Positions 33,762-41,945 of a stretch of DNA of 41,945 nucleotides are shown piece by piece. Location: the NCBI RefSeq assembly GCF_000003815.2, contig NC_049986.1, forward strand, positions 1,650,778-1,692,722, in the 5' to 3' direction. Each line of letters begins with the position of its first letter. Within the stretch, counting starts at the first letter, position 1. The stretch is from Branchiostoma floridae (Eukaryota; Chordata; Leptocardii; Amphioxiformes; Branchiostomatidae). Both the position numbers and the translations under genes were made by a program. Below the pieces are notes generated by a model. It saw only the letters and a list, made by a program, of their open reading frames with translations, had not been told where the DNA came from and ran no database searches.

Positions 33762-34985
33762 CCGATTTCAAATGGTTAGGTCGAGTTGTTTTCATGACAT
33801 ACCCCAGTCTTTATCGTCTTCAGTCTTATGCCATACAAAGTAAAGAAAGAAATTGTAAATATGACTTTATGGCAGTAGAAATAGGGGAACTCAAATGCAC
33901 GAATTATTTTAAATGAATTTGTTTTTGTGTTAAAGGAGACAAATTGAATGGAATGTGTAAAACACTTAATCACACCTGTCCATCGTCTGTGGCTTACTGT
34001 AATTGAATTAAATCAGCTGTAAAATATGTAAAGCTGAATCTTTCAGTCTTTGTAAAAAGAGTAAGAAACAAAGAAAGTTTCACTCAGAATATTTTGAAAT
34101 GTTGCACTTGTCATATATTGCTCCAAATGAGTCACAGCAATATTGAAACATTGTTTCTCTGAAATATAAGAATACTTACTTCCCTTTCTATTATTCAACT
34201 TCAGGAGTATAAGATACAAAATGTTCCCTTAAACATGTATAGGACAATTTGTCATCCAACAGGCTAGTAATATGTCAAAGACATACTGAACTAGAAACTA
34301 ATGTGCTGTGGAAAAATCAACACAAGACACTGTCAATGGTGCAGAACTGAGAAGTCTTTACTTGTAAACCACACGATTACACAGCCTAAACAGCAGATTT
34401 TGACATTTCAAAAGCTATAGCCAATTATTTGCACCAAAATACACACGTACATCATAACTGCACAATATAAATGTATCTCACGTGAAATATACCTAACGTT
34501 ATTTGGTTACCAACGTTATTGGTTACCAAATACGTTAACGTTATTGGTTACCAAACTGTGACAGTGACGTCTATAAGAAGAAGAAGACTACATTCATATG
34601 AATAAATTATGATAATAACTGTGTGCTAACATTTAATCAAAATCAGTATCTAGTTTCTGTCATATAACATAACGTTATCTTTATCCGTCACTTTGCGTTT
34701 ATTGTTTAGCTACATTCATATTTAACACTTATCTGAAATGTGAAAATAATACACTTCTATCATACCAACGAGTATACCTTCATTCTGTGCACATGTTTTG
34801 GTAAATGCTATGCTGAAATACTTGTTATCGTTTTAGTTGAAAGTTCCTTCATCTTGAGGTAAGCTGCATTGTTTAAAAACGCATTAAAACAAACTAACTA
34901 CACTTAGTCTCGTTCTACCAACCCGGAACACATCAAACTCACCTGGCCCTAAAGGTTGCTATCTATGTATGAACTTCATATCTAC
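33762..34985. other. 3' flank of the secreted-peptide gene
   Basis: AT-rich, no coding. 34494-34557 holds three copies of ACGTTATTGGTTACCAA with small spacers. Transcripts of the minus-strand gene ending at 34986 would continue into this region. Confidence 0.45.
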
Positions 34986-35161
34986 TTATCCACTTATGCA
35001 ACAAGGATAATTACTTCTTTTTTCATATTCTTCCTGATCCACGAGTATATTCTCCACTTCCTCGTTCTCTAGTTCCCGTGTATTCAGGTCTTCACTGGCC
35101 TCATCAAGTTCCCCCAGGAGCGACCTCACCTCTTCCACAACCTCCCTCAACTCTGAGTCAG
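34986..35161 (-). CDS. Secreted protein, coding exon 2
   Basis: Acceptor TTACCCGTCCAG, 57 codons plus TAA at 34988-34986. Acidic, probably helical, then KR and the C-terminal nonapeptide SNYPCCISG with adjacent cysteines. Confidence 0.78.
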
Positions 35162-35578
35162 CTGGACGGGTAAAGGAAAGACAGATATCAAGAGAAATCC
35201 AGAGACAAATTATGATAGCACGTCATCTTGGGATGGCACTGGTTCTATGCGTAGTGCAGAAATGCATTCGTCAAGAGTACTAGACTAGTATAGTAGACAC
35301 TGACACAGCAATGCTTGTGTGGTGCAATACATCAATTCAAACGAAGCCCTTTTTCGCTTTGAGCTATTCATTATTTCTACTTACCCGTGGCAGAATTAGT
35401 GTAGATAAAATCAAATGTCCGTCTGGATATGTGTGATCACCAACGTACCATCTGCATCGACATCCAGACTTCCTCCGTTCCTTCTGCGCCTGCGCCGACG
35501 CCTCCATCCCTCGGAGTCGTCGATCAGCGTTGCCATGACAACCATCGTCACCAGCATCATGCAGACAAACAGCTTCAT
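34986..35578 (-). CDS. Secreted 101-residue protein, candidate peptide precursor (two coding exons)
   Basis: Coding exon 1 is 35578-35449 and coding exon 2 is 35161-34986. The signal peptide MKLFVCMMLVTMVVMATLID is textbook: one Lys then a Met/Val/Leu core. Next comes GW followed by eight arginines, then NGGSLDVDAD. Exon 2 gives an acidic helical stretch (SELREVVEEVRSLLGELDEA) and further acidic residues. It ends YEKRSNYPCCISG. KR is a prohormone-convertase site and a terminal Gly after a short peptide is the usual amidation donor. Donor G|GTACGT and acceptor CCCGTCCAG|CT agree in phase 1. I do not recognise a family. It could instead be an antimicrobial or matrix protein with an Arg-rich head. 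Confidence 0.75.
35449..35578 (-). CDS. Secreted protein, coding exon 1 (signal peptide)
   Basis: ATG in the context CTACACCATGAAG, a good eukaryotic start. 43 codons plus one base. Contains the signal peptide and the Arg8 run. An acceptor-like ACATCAG lies 14-15 bases upstream of the ATG, fitting a 5' UTR intron. Confidence 0.8.
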
Positions 35579-36199
35579 GGTGTAGCTTCAGCTGATGTGG
35601 GGAGGGGGAACTAAATGATCACCATTATTCGGCGGAAATGTGCATGTATAACTCAGTTTTATCGTTGTGGTGAGCTTTAAGTCTACAAATCTGCAACAAA
35701 CTGCAGGGACTAATCAGCGGGAAGGAAATTACATTTGACATGGCTTTAGCTAACACCAAAAGCTAGCCCTGTTCTGTTTGGAAGTCAACAACATGTTAAC
35801 CATTCGACTAAGAACTGTAAGATTTTCTTCAATTTTGGCAATGTGTTACTGTTTGAAACGATTTTGATCAGTGATTTAATTTGCACGTTTTGCACAATTC
35901 CGAACAGAACAAGTCCATCCCTATTCCAGACCCACCGTTTAGGGTACGTACAGAAACAAAATAAAAGCAGCGACTGAGAATACAAAATCAAAATCCACAA
36001 AACTCCCGGACACGTAGATAACGGCACGATGTCACTCTGAGGTCACGGATTGTGGGAATGAATGAGGAGGACTCGCGGGGATGGGCATATATAATACTGC
36101 ATCCTGTAAGACAAGTATGCAAACTAATCATTGTAGACTTTGGTACTGAATTAAGCTTATTGTCTGCCACTAATGATGCTTTGGCCGTGTCACACTCAC

Positions 36200-36230
36200 C
36201 AGATCAGCAGAAGACAACTGTGAAATAAAG
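36200..36230 (-). other. Candidate 5' UTR exon of the secreted-protein gene
   Basis: Minus strand GTTGTCTTCTGCTGATCTG|GTGAGTG ends in a strong donor that could splice to CACATCAG|CTGAAG just before the ATG at 35578. The 5' boundary is unknown. Confidence 0.4.
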
Positions 36231-37518
36231 ACAAGCTTACGATTTTGTATGAAACTTTTCTGTCAATGGTTAATGGATGTCATAATGACTAACAAAGAGA
36301 AGACAACAAGAATACATTCACATGTTTATGAAAGGAAATTGTAATGTAATGCTAGATATGTGCATGCACAGAAAACCAAAATACTGGACACTCACGATAG
36401 AAATGAAGTTAACAAACATTTCTCTTACCAGATGAAACGTTGAAAGTTGCGAGAACTTGTGTTTTGTTGTCAATATACTGTACAGTACTCAGTGAAGAAC
36501 CCCTCGCCGTTCCAAATACATGTACATACAGTGCCACATATAATCAACTCGCTTTGTCTTACCTAGACTTCTCACACACGCCCGTTACCCCAGTTTTTAA
36601 AGTGTTTAAAGACCGAGAAACGTGCACAGTTTGATTCTCCTGATTATAGGACCTATGCATGTGATACTTAAAACAACCAAGGAGCGACAAACAAGTGTGC
36701 AAAACTTCCAACGTGTCTTATTGGTCAGAGAAAGGTTTTTTCTTCTTTCATACTGCCAAGCCTCAAATTTCTAGAGATGACCGGCACATTGCACATGAGT
36801 TAGTTAAAACACAAGTATCCGGTACAAATAGACAAGGGGAAACGCTAAGGAAAATGAAAACAAACTCATTTTGTGTGTGCAAAGGACAGGACAAGTGAGT
36901 TTAATGTGTTGATAGGACATATATTTGCATACATACAAGACGTGTTTGGCTGGCTCAATACAGCAAAGCCCGTGCCAGCTCAGCTTTGAACTGGAGGAGA
37001 GACCTCCACCACACCAGGCTCTAGTTTATTCCACTCTCTGATGGTCCTAGGGAAGAACTAGAGCATGTAGTGGTTGTAGTTTAGTTATCCGCCATCTTGG
37101 ATTCTCAACCTTAAATTTCTTAACAAACATTTTTTTTTTAATATCATGCTAAAACCGCATGAAAACGGATTGAAAACGTTCACATGAATGTTTTCTGTAA
37201 GTGATGAATAGTGATGAGATCCGAGTGAAAATAAGCTGGCTATACTTTTCATGATGATAAAGTCAGAATCACGTCAACAAAATTATTGCGCAACCTTGAT
37301 ATAAGCTTTTTCCACGCACAGCAGCCGTATCCAACCCTTTGTCTTACCTTATTCATATATCATCTGTTGTGTGATAAAATTTGACTTCAGTTGACTTGTT
37401 TTTCGAAACCTGCATCATGATTAGACTTTTCATCATGATTATACATGTTGATGTAATTCAAATATCCAGCCTCAGACAATTAACCTCGCCATGTACATAT
37501 TACTAAAACTAATCCTAG
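36231..37518. other. Gene-free stretch
   Basis: No convincing exon. 36950-37085 (CAGCTCAGCTTTGAACTGGA and neighbouring GTTTATTCCACTCTCTGATG) resembles an interspersed repeat but I cannot place it. Confidence 0.4.
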
Positions 37519-37637
37519 GTTGTTTGTAACACGGAATTACGGACCAGCTACTGAAGGCCGCACCCTGCATGTACACAACAACAGTACTAGTCCAAGCCAT
37601 TCTACACCAGTTCCTGCCCAGAAGGTGCCAGCTAAAG
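37519..37637 (+). CDS. Possible coding exon, unknown gene
   Basis: Acceptor AACTAATCCTAG and donor CTAAAG|GTATGT frame 119 nt that read LFVTRNYGPATEGRTLHVHN and then a Ser/Thr/Pro-rich stretch to VPAK, phase 1 on both sides. The next candidate exon at 37847 fits in phase. Weak evidence: it could be chance. Confidence 0.25.
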
Positions 37638-37846
37638 GTATGTTTCTACCAGTGGATATATTTAAAAGGGATTGTGCTGTGTACACATCTCGTTATGTGC
37701 CTTAATTAGGGTTGAATTCTACAAGCAGATATTGTGCTGGAAGTCCTTCGACTTTTGGCTGTCACGGAGACCCAACCACCAGAAAACACTTAACAGTCTT
37801 TTAATCCAGCATCTGATTACTAATAGATATCCTTTTACTTTTGCAG

Positions 37847-37919
37847 ATGGGAACGGGTGCTACGCCCTGATGTTTTTTTGTATTTGCGATTTCATAGTCC
37901 TAGGACAAAATCCAGATTG
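37847..37919 (+). CDS. Possible terminal exon following 37519-37637
   Basis: Acceptor TTTACTTTTGCAG. It completes Asp and reads GNGCYALMFFCICDF to a TGA at 37917-37919. Only the splice phase links it to the previous exon. Confidence 0.2.
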
Positions 37920-39309
37920 ACCATGTCACCTCACCAGGATACAGTTCGGTTCAAATGTTTTAGGCCTGTTGTTACAAGAAACTTCCCTCCCTCTAAGCTT
38001 CAGACAGTGAACAATATTAACTCGATGCATAGTCGATATAAATATTTTGTAAAATTGCATCATATATACGATAGATTTAGTGGTAGCAGAGATTTGCATA
38101 CTTAAAGAGGTCTTAAACTCCAGAAGGTAGTGTTTTCCAATAGATAAGGTGGCAATAAATTCATTATCAGCAACATTTTTGCAGAAATTCACTTGTGGTG
38201 AACTACGCGAGGTGTGTATGTAAAAGTAACTAAACATATGCAGACCATACCCATGCCTATACGTAAAGACACGTTCTTTATCGTAAATATTTTCGGCATA
38301 AATGAGGGGCACTGTGCACACCAAGACGGTCAATTGTTTATAAGATATCAAACAGCACAAACCAAGACGAGTTTTGATAAACGCCCCTCAAATTGGTCTT
38401 GTAAACGAACTTTTGTCAGGCCATGTCAGACACATTGCAATCAGCCATAGGCTGAGCTTTTTTAATGGAATTAAAGAGTACTTGAGGGGTTTAGCACAAT
38501 TCTGAATGATTTTGATGTGTGTGAGACTAGCTATAGTGGGTATTTTGTCGTATAATGTGAAGTAGCATGCATGTTTTACTTCCTAGAATTATTATCTATC
38601 GGAAAAGAACGCCCTCTTGTTGTGTTTAGGACTCCTTTAACTGCCCTGTTTATTACCAACACTACAGATCTTGATAGTATGTCTTTAGTACTTTATATCA
38701 TAGTCCGGAAATAGGCAGATGAACCGTTAGTCCGGAAATAGGCAGATGAACGTTTCTGGGAGAAGTTTTGCAATGTCCATTCATCTGTTGATTTCATCGT
38801 CCCAAGGATCATCTGGAAGGCGCAAACAATGACAGACACGTCAGCAAAAACAACCTCAATATTAATATTCATTCAGCCAGCTTCGGACAATCAACACAAC
38901 CAATTTGTAAACATCACAGTAATTAAAATGCTTGTTCCACACTATAAGCACTATAAGGAAACTGTAACTGAAGCACCGTTTTATACAAGTACAGCAGCAT
39001 GCCATTTCTCCATCTGAAAAACCGTCAACCAAAATGTTTTGAATCATTTCAAAATCCCCTATTTCTAGGCCACACTCATTCAAATGCTTTGTCCGCTGAC
39101 GTTGTAAAGTGATAAATATTACAAAAGGTAAAAAAGAAATAAATTGCCGAGAGAACAATTTTAGCAACAATTACTCTCCTGTATAAATGAAGACTTTTAA
39201 ACTCTCATTTCATAATGATTTTCCAGTTGAGATCTATTTTAATGTTGACATCAAATTGCAAGATATTGACTAGGTAAGGTTTTACAGAAGACCTTCTTGT
39301 TCCGTTTAG
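37920..39309. other. Gene-free stretch upstream of the LRR receptor
   Basis: No exon found. TAGTCCGGAAATAGGCAGAT occurs twice in tandem at 38701-38750 (27-bp period). The stretch ends with a pyrimidine-rich acceptor TTGTTCCGTTTAG (AG at 39308-39309), so the receptor's coding exon probably has an upstream non-coding exon. Confidence 0.45.
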
Positions 39310-39322
39310 GTGACAAAACACC

Positions 39323-41945
39323 ATGGGGAAAAAGCCGCGCCATGCACTGATCTTTCTTCTCGTCCTCCTGAATGAGTCTAACATGTCAGAAGCTTTCTGT
39401 AGACGCTTCTCTGGCTGCTCACAGATTCTTTCCGTGTGCCGGAACGACTTGGGCTACACAAGCATCCCTCGGGATATTCCATTTGCCATCTACTTAACTT
39501 TAGCAAATAACTTGATAACAAAGATCCAGCCCAATGCATTTGATAAACTACGCATGCTAAAAAGGTTGGATCTGTTCTCCAACCATATAACGGATATTAC
39601 GGCAAGTTCATTTGCAGGGCTAGGCTATCTAAAACAGTTGTGCTTGGCCCACAACAGGATAACAATAATTCAGGCAGGTGTATTTGCAAATCTAAGTCGA
39701 CTAAAAGAGTTAAACATGGCCTATAACCAGATAACAAAGATTGAGCCTAGTGCATTTGCAGAGTTACCCAAGCTCACGACGTTGGACCTGACCTTCAATC
39801 AGATAACAATGATTCAGGCAGGTGCATTTGCAAATCTACCCCGGCTAAGAGTGCTGAGCGTGTCTGTAAATCAGATAACAAAGATTGAGCCTGGTGCATT
39901 TGCAAAGTTACCCAAGCTCACGAAGTTGGACCTGGCCTTCAATCAGATAACAATGATTCAAACAGGCACATTTGCAGACCTACCCAGCCTCGAATGGGTG
40001 TATCTGCACTCCAATCAGATAACAGAGATTCAGTCCTGTGCATTTGAAAATCTACCCCGGCTGCGAGAGGTTAAACTTAAAAACAACCAGATACTGAAAG
40101 GGTCGATCTGTAAAAAAGCAACCATATCAACATTGTCTGTTGATATCCAAACCTCCTCCCAGTCATCTTCACTGTCAACAGTGCCGGTGTCAACAGTGCC
40201 GGTGTCAACAGTGCCGGTGTCAACTGTGCCAGCGTCAACTGTGCCAGCGTCAACAGTGCCAGTGTCAACTTTGCCAGTGTCAACTTTGCCAGTGTCAACA
40301 GTGCCAGTGTCAACTGTGCCAGTGTCAACAGTGCCGGTGTCAACAGTGCCGGCGTCAACAGTGCCGGCGTCAACTGTGCCGGCGTCAACTGTGCCGGCGT
40401 CAACTGTGCCGGCGTCAACTGTGCCGGCGTCAACTGTGCCGGCGTCAACTGTGCCGGCGTCAACTGTGCCGGCGTCAACTGTGCCGGCGTCAACTGTGCC
40501 GGCGTCAACTGTGCCGGCGTCAACTGTGCCGGCGTCAACAGTGCCAGTGTCAACAGTGCCAGTGTCAACAGTGCCAGTGTCAACAGTGCCAGTGTCAACT
40601 GTGCCAGTGTCAACATATTCTTTATATGGCAGCACAGAAATCAATGCCGGCCCAACTACGCGCCCTGAAGGCTCAATATCTGCCACACAACCCCCTTTAG
40701 TTCCTTCACAAAGTGCTAACAACTGTAACAAATACAATGGCACCTTCACCTCTGATTCAACTGCAGGTTCTGCAGGCAATACAAGCCAAGCTGGAGCAAC
40801 ACTATCTTCGCTTCTTGGAATTACTTCAGACAAGCAAGAAACAAGCAGTTCCCATGATTTATCTCCAGTTACACCCCATACTGTCATCATGGCCTCTATC
40901 TGTGGTTCAGTAGCTGGCATTATCCTGATTGGCACCATCATCCTCACTATCTGGTGCAAGAGGAGGACAAGGCATCCTCCTTCAGGACTAAAGCCCAATG
41001 TTGTTAGTAGCAACACACGCACATCGGTTTCTGTAATGACAAGTGAACGGAATGAAGATGACGATAACAAGCATGATCAGACAGGACAGGGCCAGTCTCA
41101 GGGCATCACAGAATCCAACATAAACACAACAGCTGCTGTAGTGGTCAGGGGACATGATCACCAGTATGAAAATCAGACAGGGCAGGGTCAGTCTCTGGCC
41201 TTCATTGAAACTAACACAAGCACCACAACTGATGAAGTGACCAGTGGTCATGATCAACAACATGACTATATGTCCCTCCAACACAATCAGACAGGGCAGG
41301 GTCAGTCTCAGACCACCATTGAAACTAACACAAGCACCACAACTGATGAAGTGACCAGTGGTCATGATCAACAACATGACTATATGTCCCTCCAACACAA
41401 TCAGACAGGTCAGTGTCAGTCTCAGACCACCACGGAATCTTACACAAATATTACAACTTCTGTAGTGACCAGTGGTCATGATCATCAGCATAAATATATG
41501 TCCCTCCAACACAATCAGACAGGACAGGGTCAGTCTCAGACCACCACGGAAACTTACACAAATATTACAACTTCTGTAGTGACCAGTGGTCATGATCATC
41601 AGCATAAATATATGTCCCTCCAACACAATCAGACAGGACAGGGTCAGTCTCAGACCACCATTGAAACTAACACAAGCACCACAACTGATGAAGTGACCAG
41701 TGGTCATGATCAACAACATGACTATATGTCCCTCCAACACAATCAGACAGGTCAGTGTCAGTCTCAGACCACCACGGAATCTTACACAAATATTACAACT
41801 TCTGTAGTGACCAGTGGTCATGATCATCAGCATAAATATATGTCCCTCCAACACAATCAGACAGGACAGGGTCAGTCTCAGACCACCACGGAAACTTACA
41901 CAAATATTACAACTTCTGTAGTGACCAGTGGTCATGATCATGCAT
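39323..41945 (+). CDS. LRR transmembrane receptor with mucin-like stalk and repeat tail (3' end outside window)
   Basis: Open from ATG at 39323 (context ACACCATGG) to the window edge: 874 codons and no stop. Signal peptide MGKKPRHALIFLLVLL at residues 1-24. Cys26, Cys32 and Cys39 form an N-terminal cap. About nine 24-residue leucine-rich repeats span 50-270, with the pattern LxxLxLxxNQITxIxxxAFxxL. No standard C-terminal LRR cap is visible. Residues 285-429 are 29 copies of STVP[VA], a probable O-glycosylated stalk. A Ser/Thr-rich stretch leads to one membrane span at about 521-545, followed by KRR. From residue 617 the tail is 38-residue repeats, each with YMSL. A Toll-type TIR domain is not seen. 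The exon probably follows a 5' UTR intron. Inferred role: cell-surface recognition with tyrosine-based signalling or sorting. Confidence 0.88.
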   Translation, partial: MGKKPRHALIFLLVLLNESNMSEAFCRRFSGCSQILSVCRNDLGYTSIPRDIPFAIYLTLANNLITKIQPNAFDKLRMLKRLDLFSNHITDITASSFAGLGYLKQLCLAHNRITIIQAGVFANLSRLKELNMAYNQITKIEPSAFAELPKLTTLDLTFNQITMIQAGAFANLPRLRVLSVSVNQITKIEPGAFAKLPKLTKLDLAFNQITMIQTGTFADLPSLEWVYLHSNQITEIQSCAFENLPRLREVKLKNNQILKGSICKKATISTLSVDIQTSSQSSSLSTVPVSTVPVSTVPVSTVPASTVPASTVPVSTLPVSTLPVSTVPVSTVPVSTVPVSTVPASTVPASTVPASTVPASTVPASTVPASTVPASTVPASTVPASTVPASTVPASTVPASTVPASTVPVSTVPVSTVPVSTVPVSTVPVSTYSLYGSTEINAGPTTRPEGSISATQPPLVPSQSANNCNKYNGTFTSDSTAGSAGNTSQAGATLSSLLGITSDKQETSSSHDLSPVTPHTVIMASICGSVAGIILIGTIILTIWCKRRTRHPPSGLKPNVVSSNTRTSVSVMTSERNEDDDNKHDQTGQGQSQGITESNINTTAAVVVRGHDHQYENQTGQGQSLAFIETNTSTTTDEVTSGHDQQHDYMSLQHNQTGQGQSQTTIETNTSTTTDEVTSGHDQQHDYMSLQHNQTGQCQSQTTTESYTNITTSVVTSGHDHQHKYMSLQHNQTGQGQSQTTTETYTNITTSVVTSGHDHQHKYMSLQHNQTGQGQSQTTIETNTSTTTDEVTSGHDQQHDYMSLQHNQTGQCQSQTTTESYTNITTSVVTSGHDHQHKYMSLQHNQTGQGQSQTTTETYTNITTSVVTSGHDHA
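40175..40609 (+). repeat. 15-bp coding minisatellite, 29 units (STVP[VA])
   Basis: 435 bp, exactly 29 units of TCAAC[AT]GTGCC[GA]G[TC]G with two TTG variants. The period is a multiple of three and all six frames lack stops, so long spurious ORFs appear on both strands. Central units are homogenised (ACTGTGCCGGCG), flanking ones are GTG-type. Confidence 0.97.
41171..41945 (+). repeat. 114-bp coding tandem repeat, about 7 units (38 residues each)
   Basis: Units start at 41171, 41285, 41399, 41513, 41627, 41741 and 41855, precisely 114 bp apart, and run off the window. Two sequence types occur: one with ETNTSTTTDEV and HDYMSL, the other with TNITTSVV and HKYMSL. The order is D, D, K1, K2, D, K1, K2, where K1 has GQC/ESYT and K2 has GQG/ETYT. 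A degenerate older unit lies at 41075-41170. Confidence 0.95.

Noticed and set aside
40030-41941. Long ORFs on the minus strand and in a second plus frame across the STVP and 114-bp repeats
   Set aside because: The repeat periods are multiples of three and stop-free in several frames, so these are shadows. Their composition (TVDAG, LLTPAQ, CRRQL runs) is repetitive, whereas the plus frame from 39323 joins a signal peptide, LRRs and a membrane span.

Overview
This window looks like unplaced or scaffolded DNA from an invertebrate chordate, most likely a lancelet (Branchiostoma). That is inference. The support is short phase-matched GT-AG exons, a METTL27-type methyltransferase gene, a tRNA-derived SINE with a tail I associate with lancelets, a large leucine-rich-repeat receptor and a dense mix of LTR, LINE, hAT, mariner and MITE sequence. 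Two 100-base N runs (404-503, 26816-26915) mark assembly gaps.

Layout. 1-1799: AT-rich DNA with one probable minus-strand internal exon of an unknown gene (732-976). 1800-9226: a three-layer nest. A minus-strand SINE is split by a 194-bp palindromic MITE, which is split by a 6.95-kb Ty3/Gypsy-type element (1852-8803, minus) with 235-bp LTRs differing at 2 sites, a gag gene, a -1 frameshift signal and a pol with one late frame break. 9227-11861: mostly featureless, with one possible N-terminal membrane-anchor exon. 11862-17121: a minus-strand CR1-like LINE with an SGNH-esterase ORF1 lacking its start and an endonuclease/RT ORF2 broken by one frameshift. 18668-22398: a five-exon METTL27-like gene (minus) in which three exon edges have become tandem repeats, and whose second exon carries an in-frame TAG. 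22491-24690: MITE and dispersed repeats. 24688-30128: a mariner remnant followed by a roughly 5-kb inverted duplication with a hAT-type element in its spacer. 30284-31400: a plus-strand C2H2 zinc-finger gene with decayed fingers after its stop. 34986-36230: a minus-strand two-coding-exon gene for a 101-residue secreted protein that looks like a peptide precursor. 39310-41945: a plus-strand single-exon receptor gene, open at the window edge: signal peptide, about nine LRRs, a stalk of 29 STVP[VA] repeats, one membrane span and a cytoplasmic tail of 38-residue repeats each carrying a YMSL motif.

How they relate. The host genes are independent of each other; no operon-like organisation is expected. 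Most of the sequence is mobile or repeat-derived. The strongest candidates for undescribed biology are the repeat-tailed LRR receptor, the putative prepropeptide gene, and the exon-edge minisatellites of the methyltransferase gene. No homology search could be run, so family assignments rest on visible motifs and exon phase agreement.
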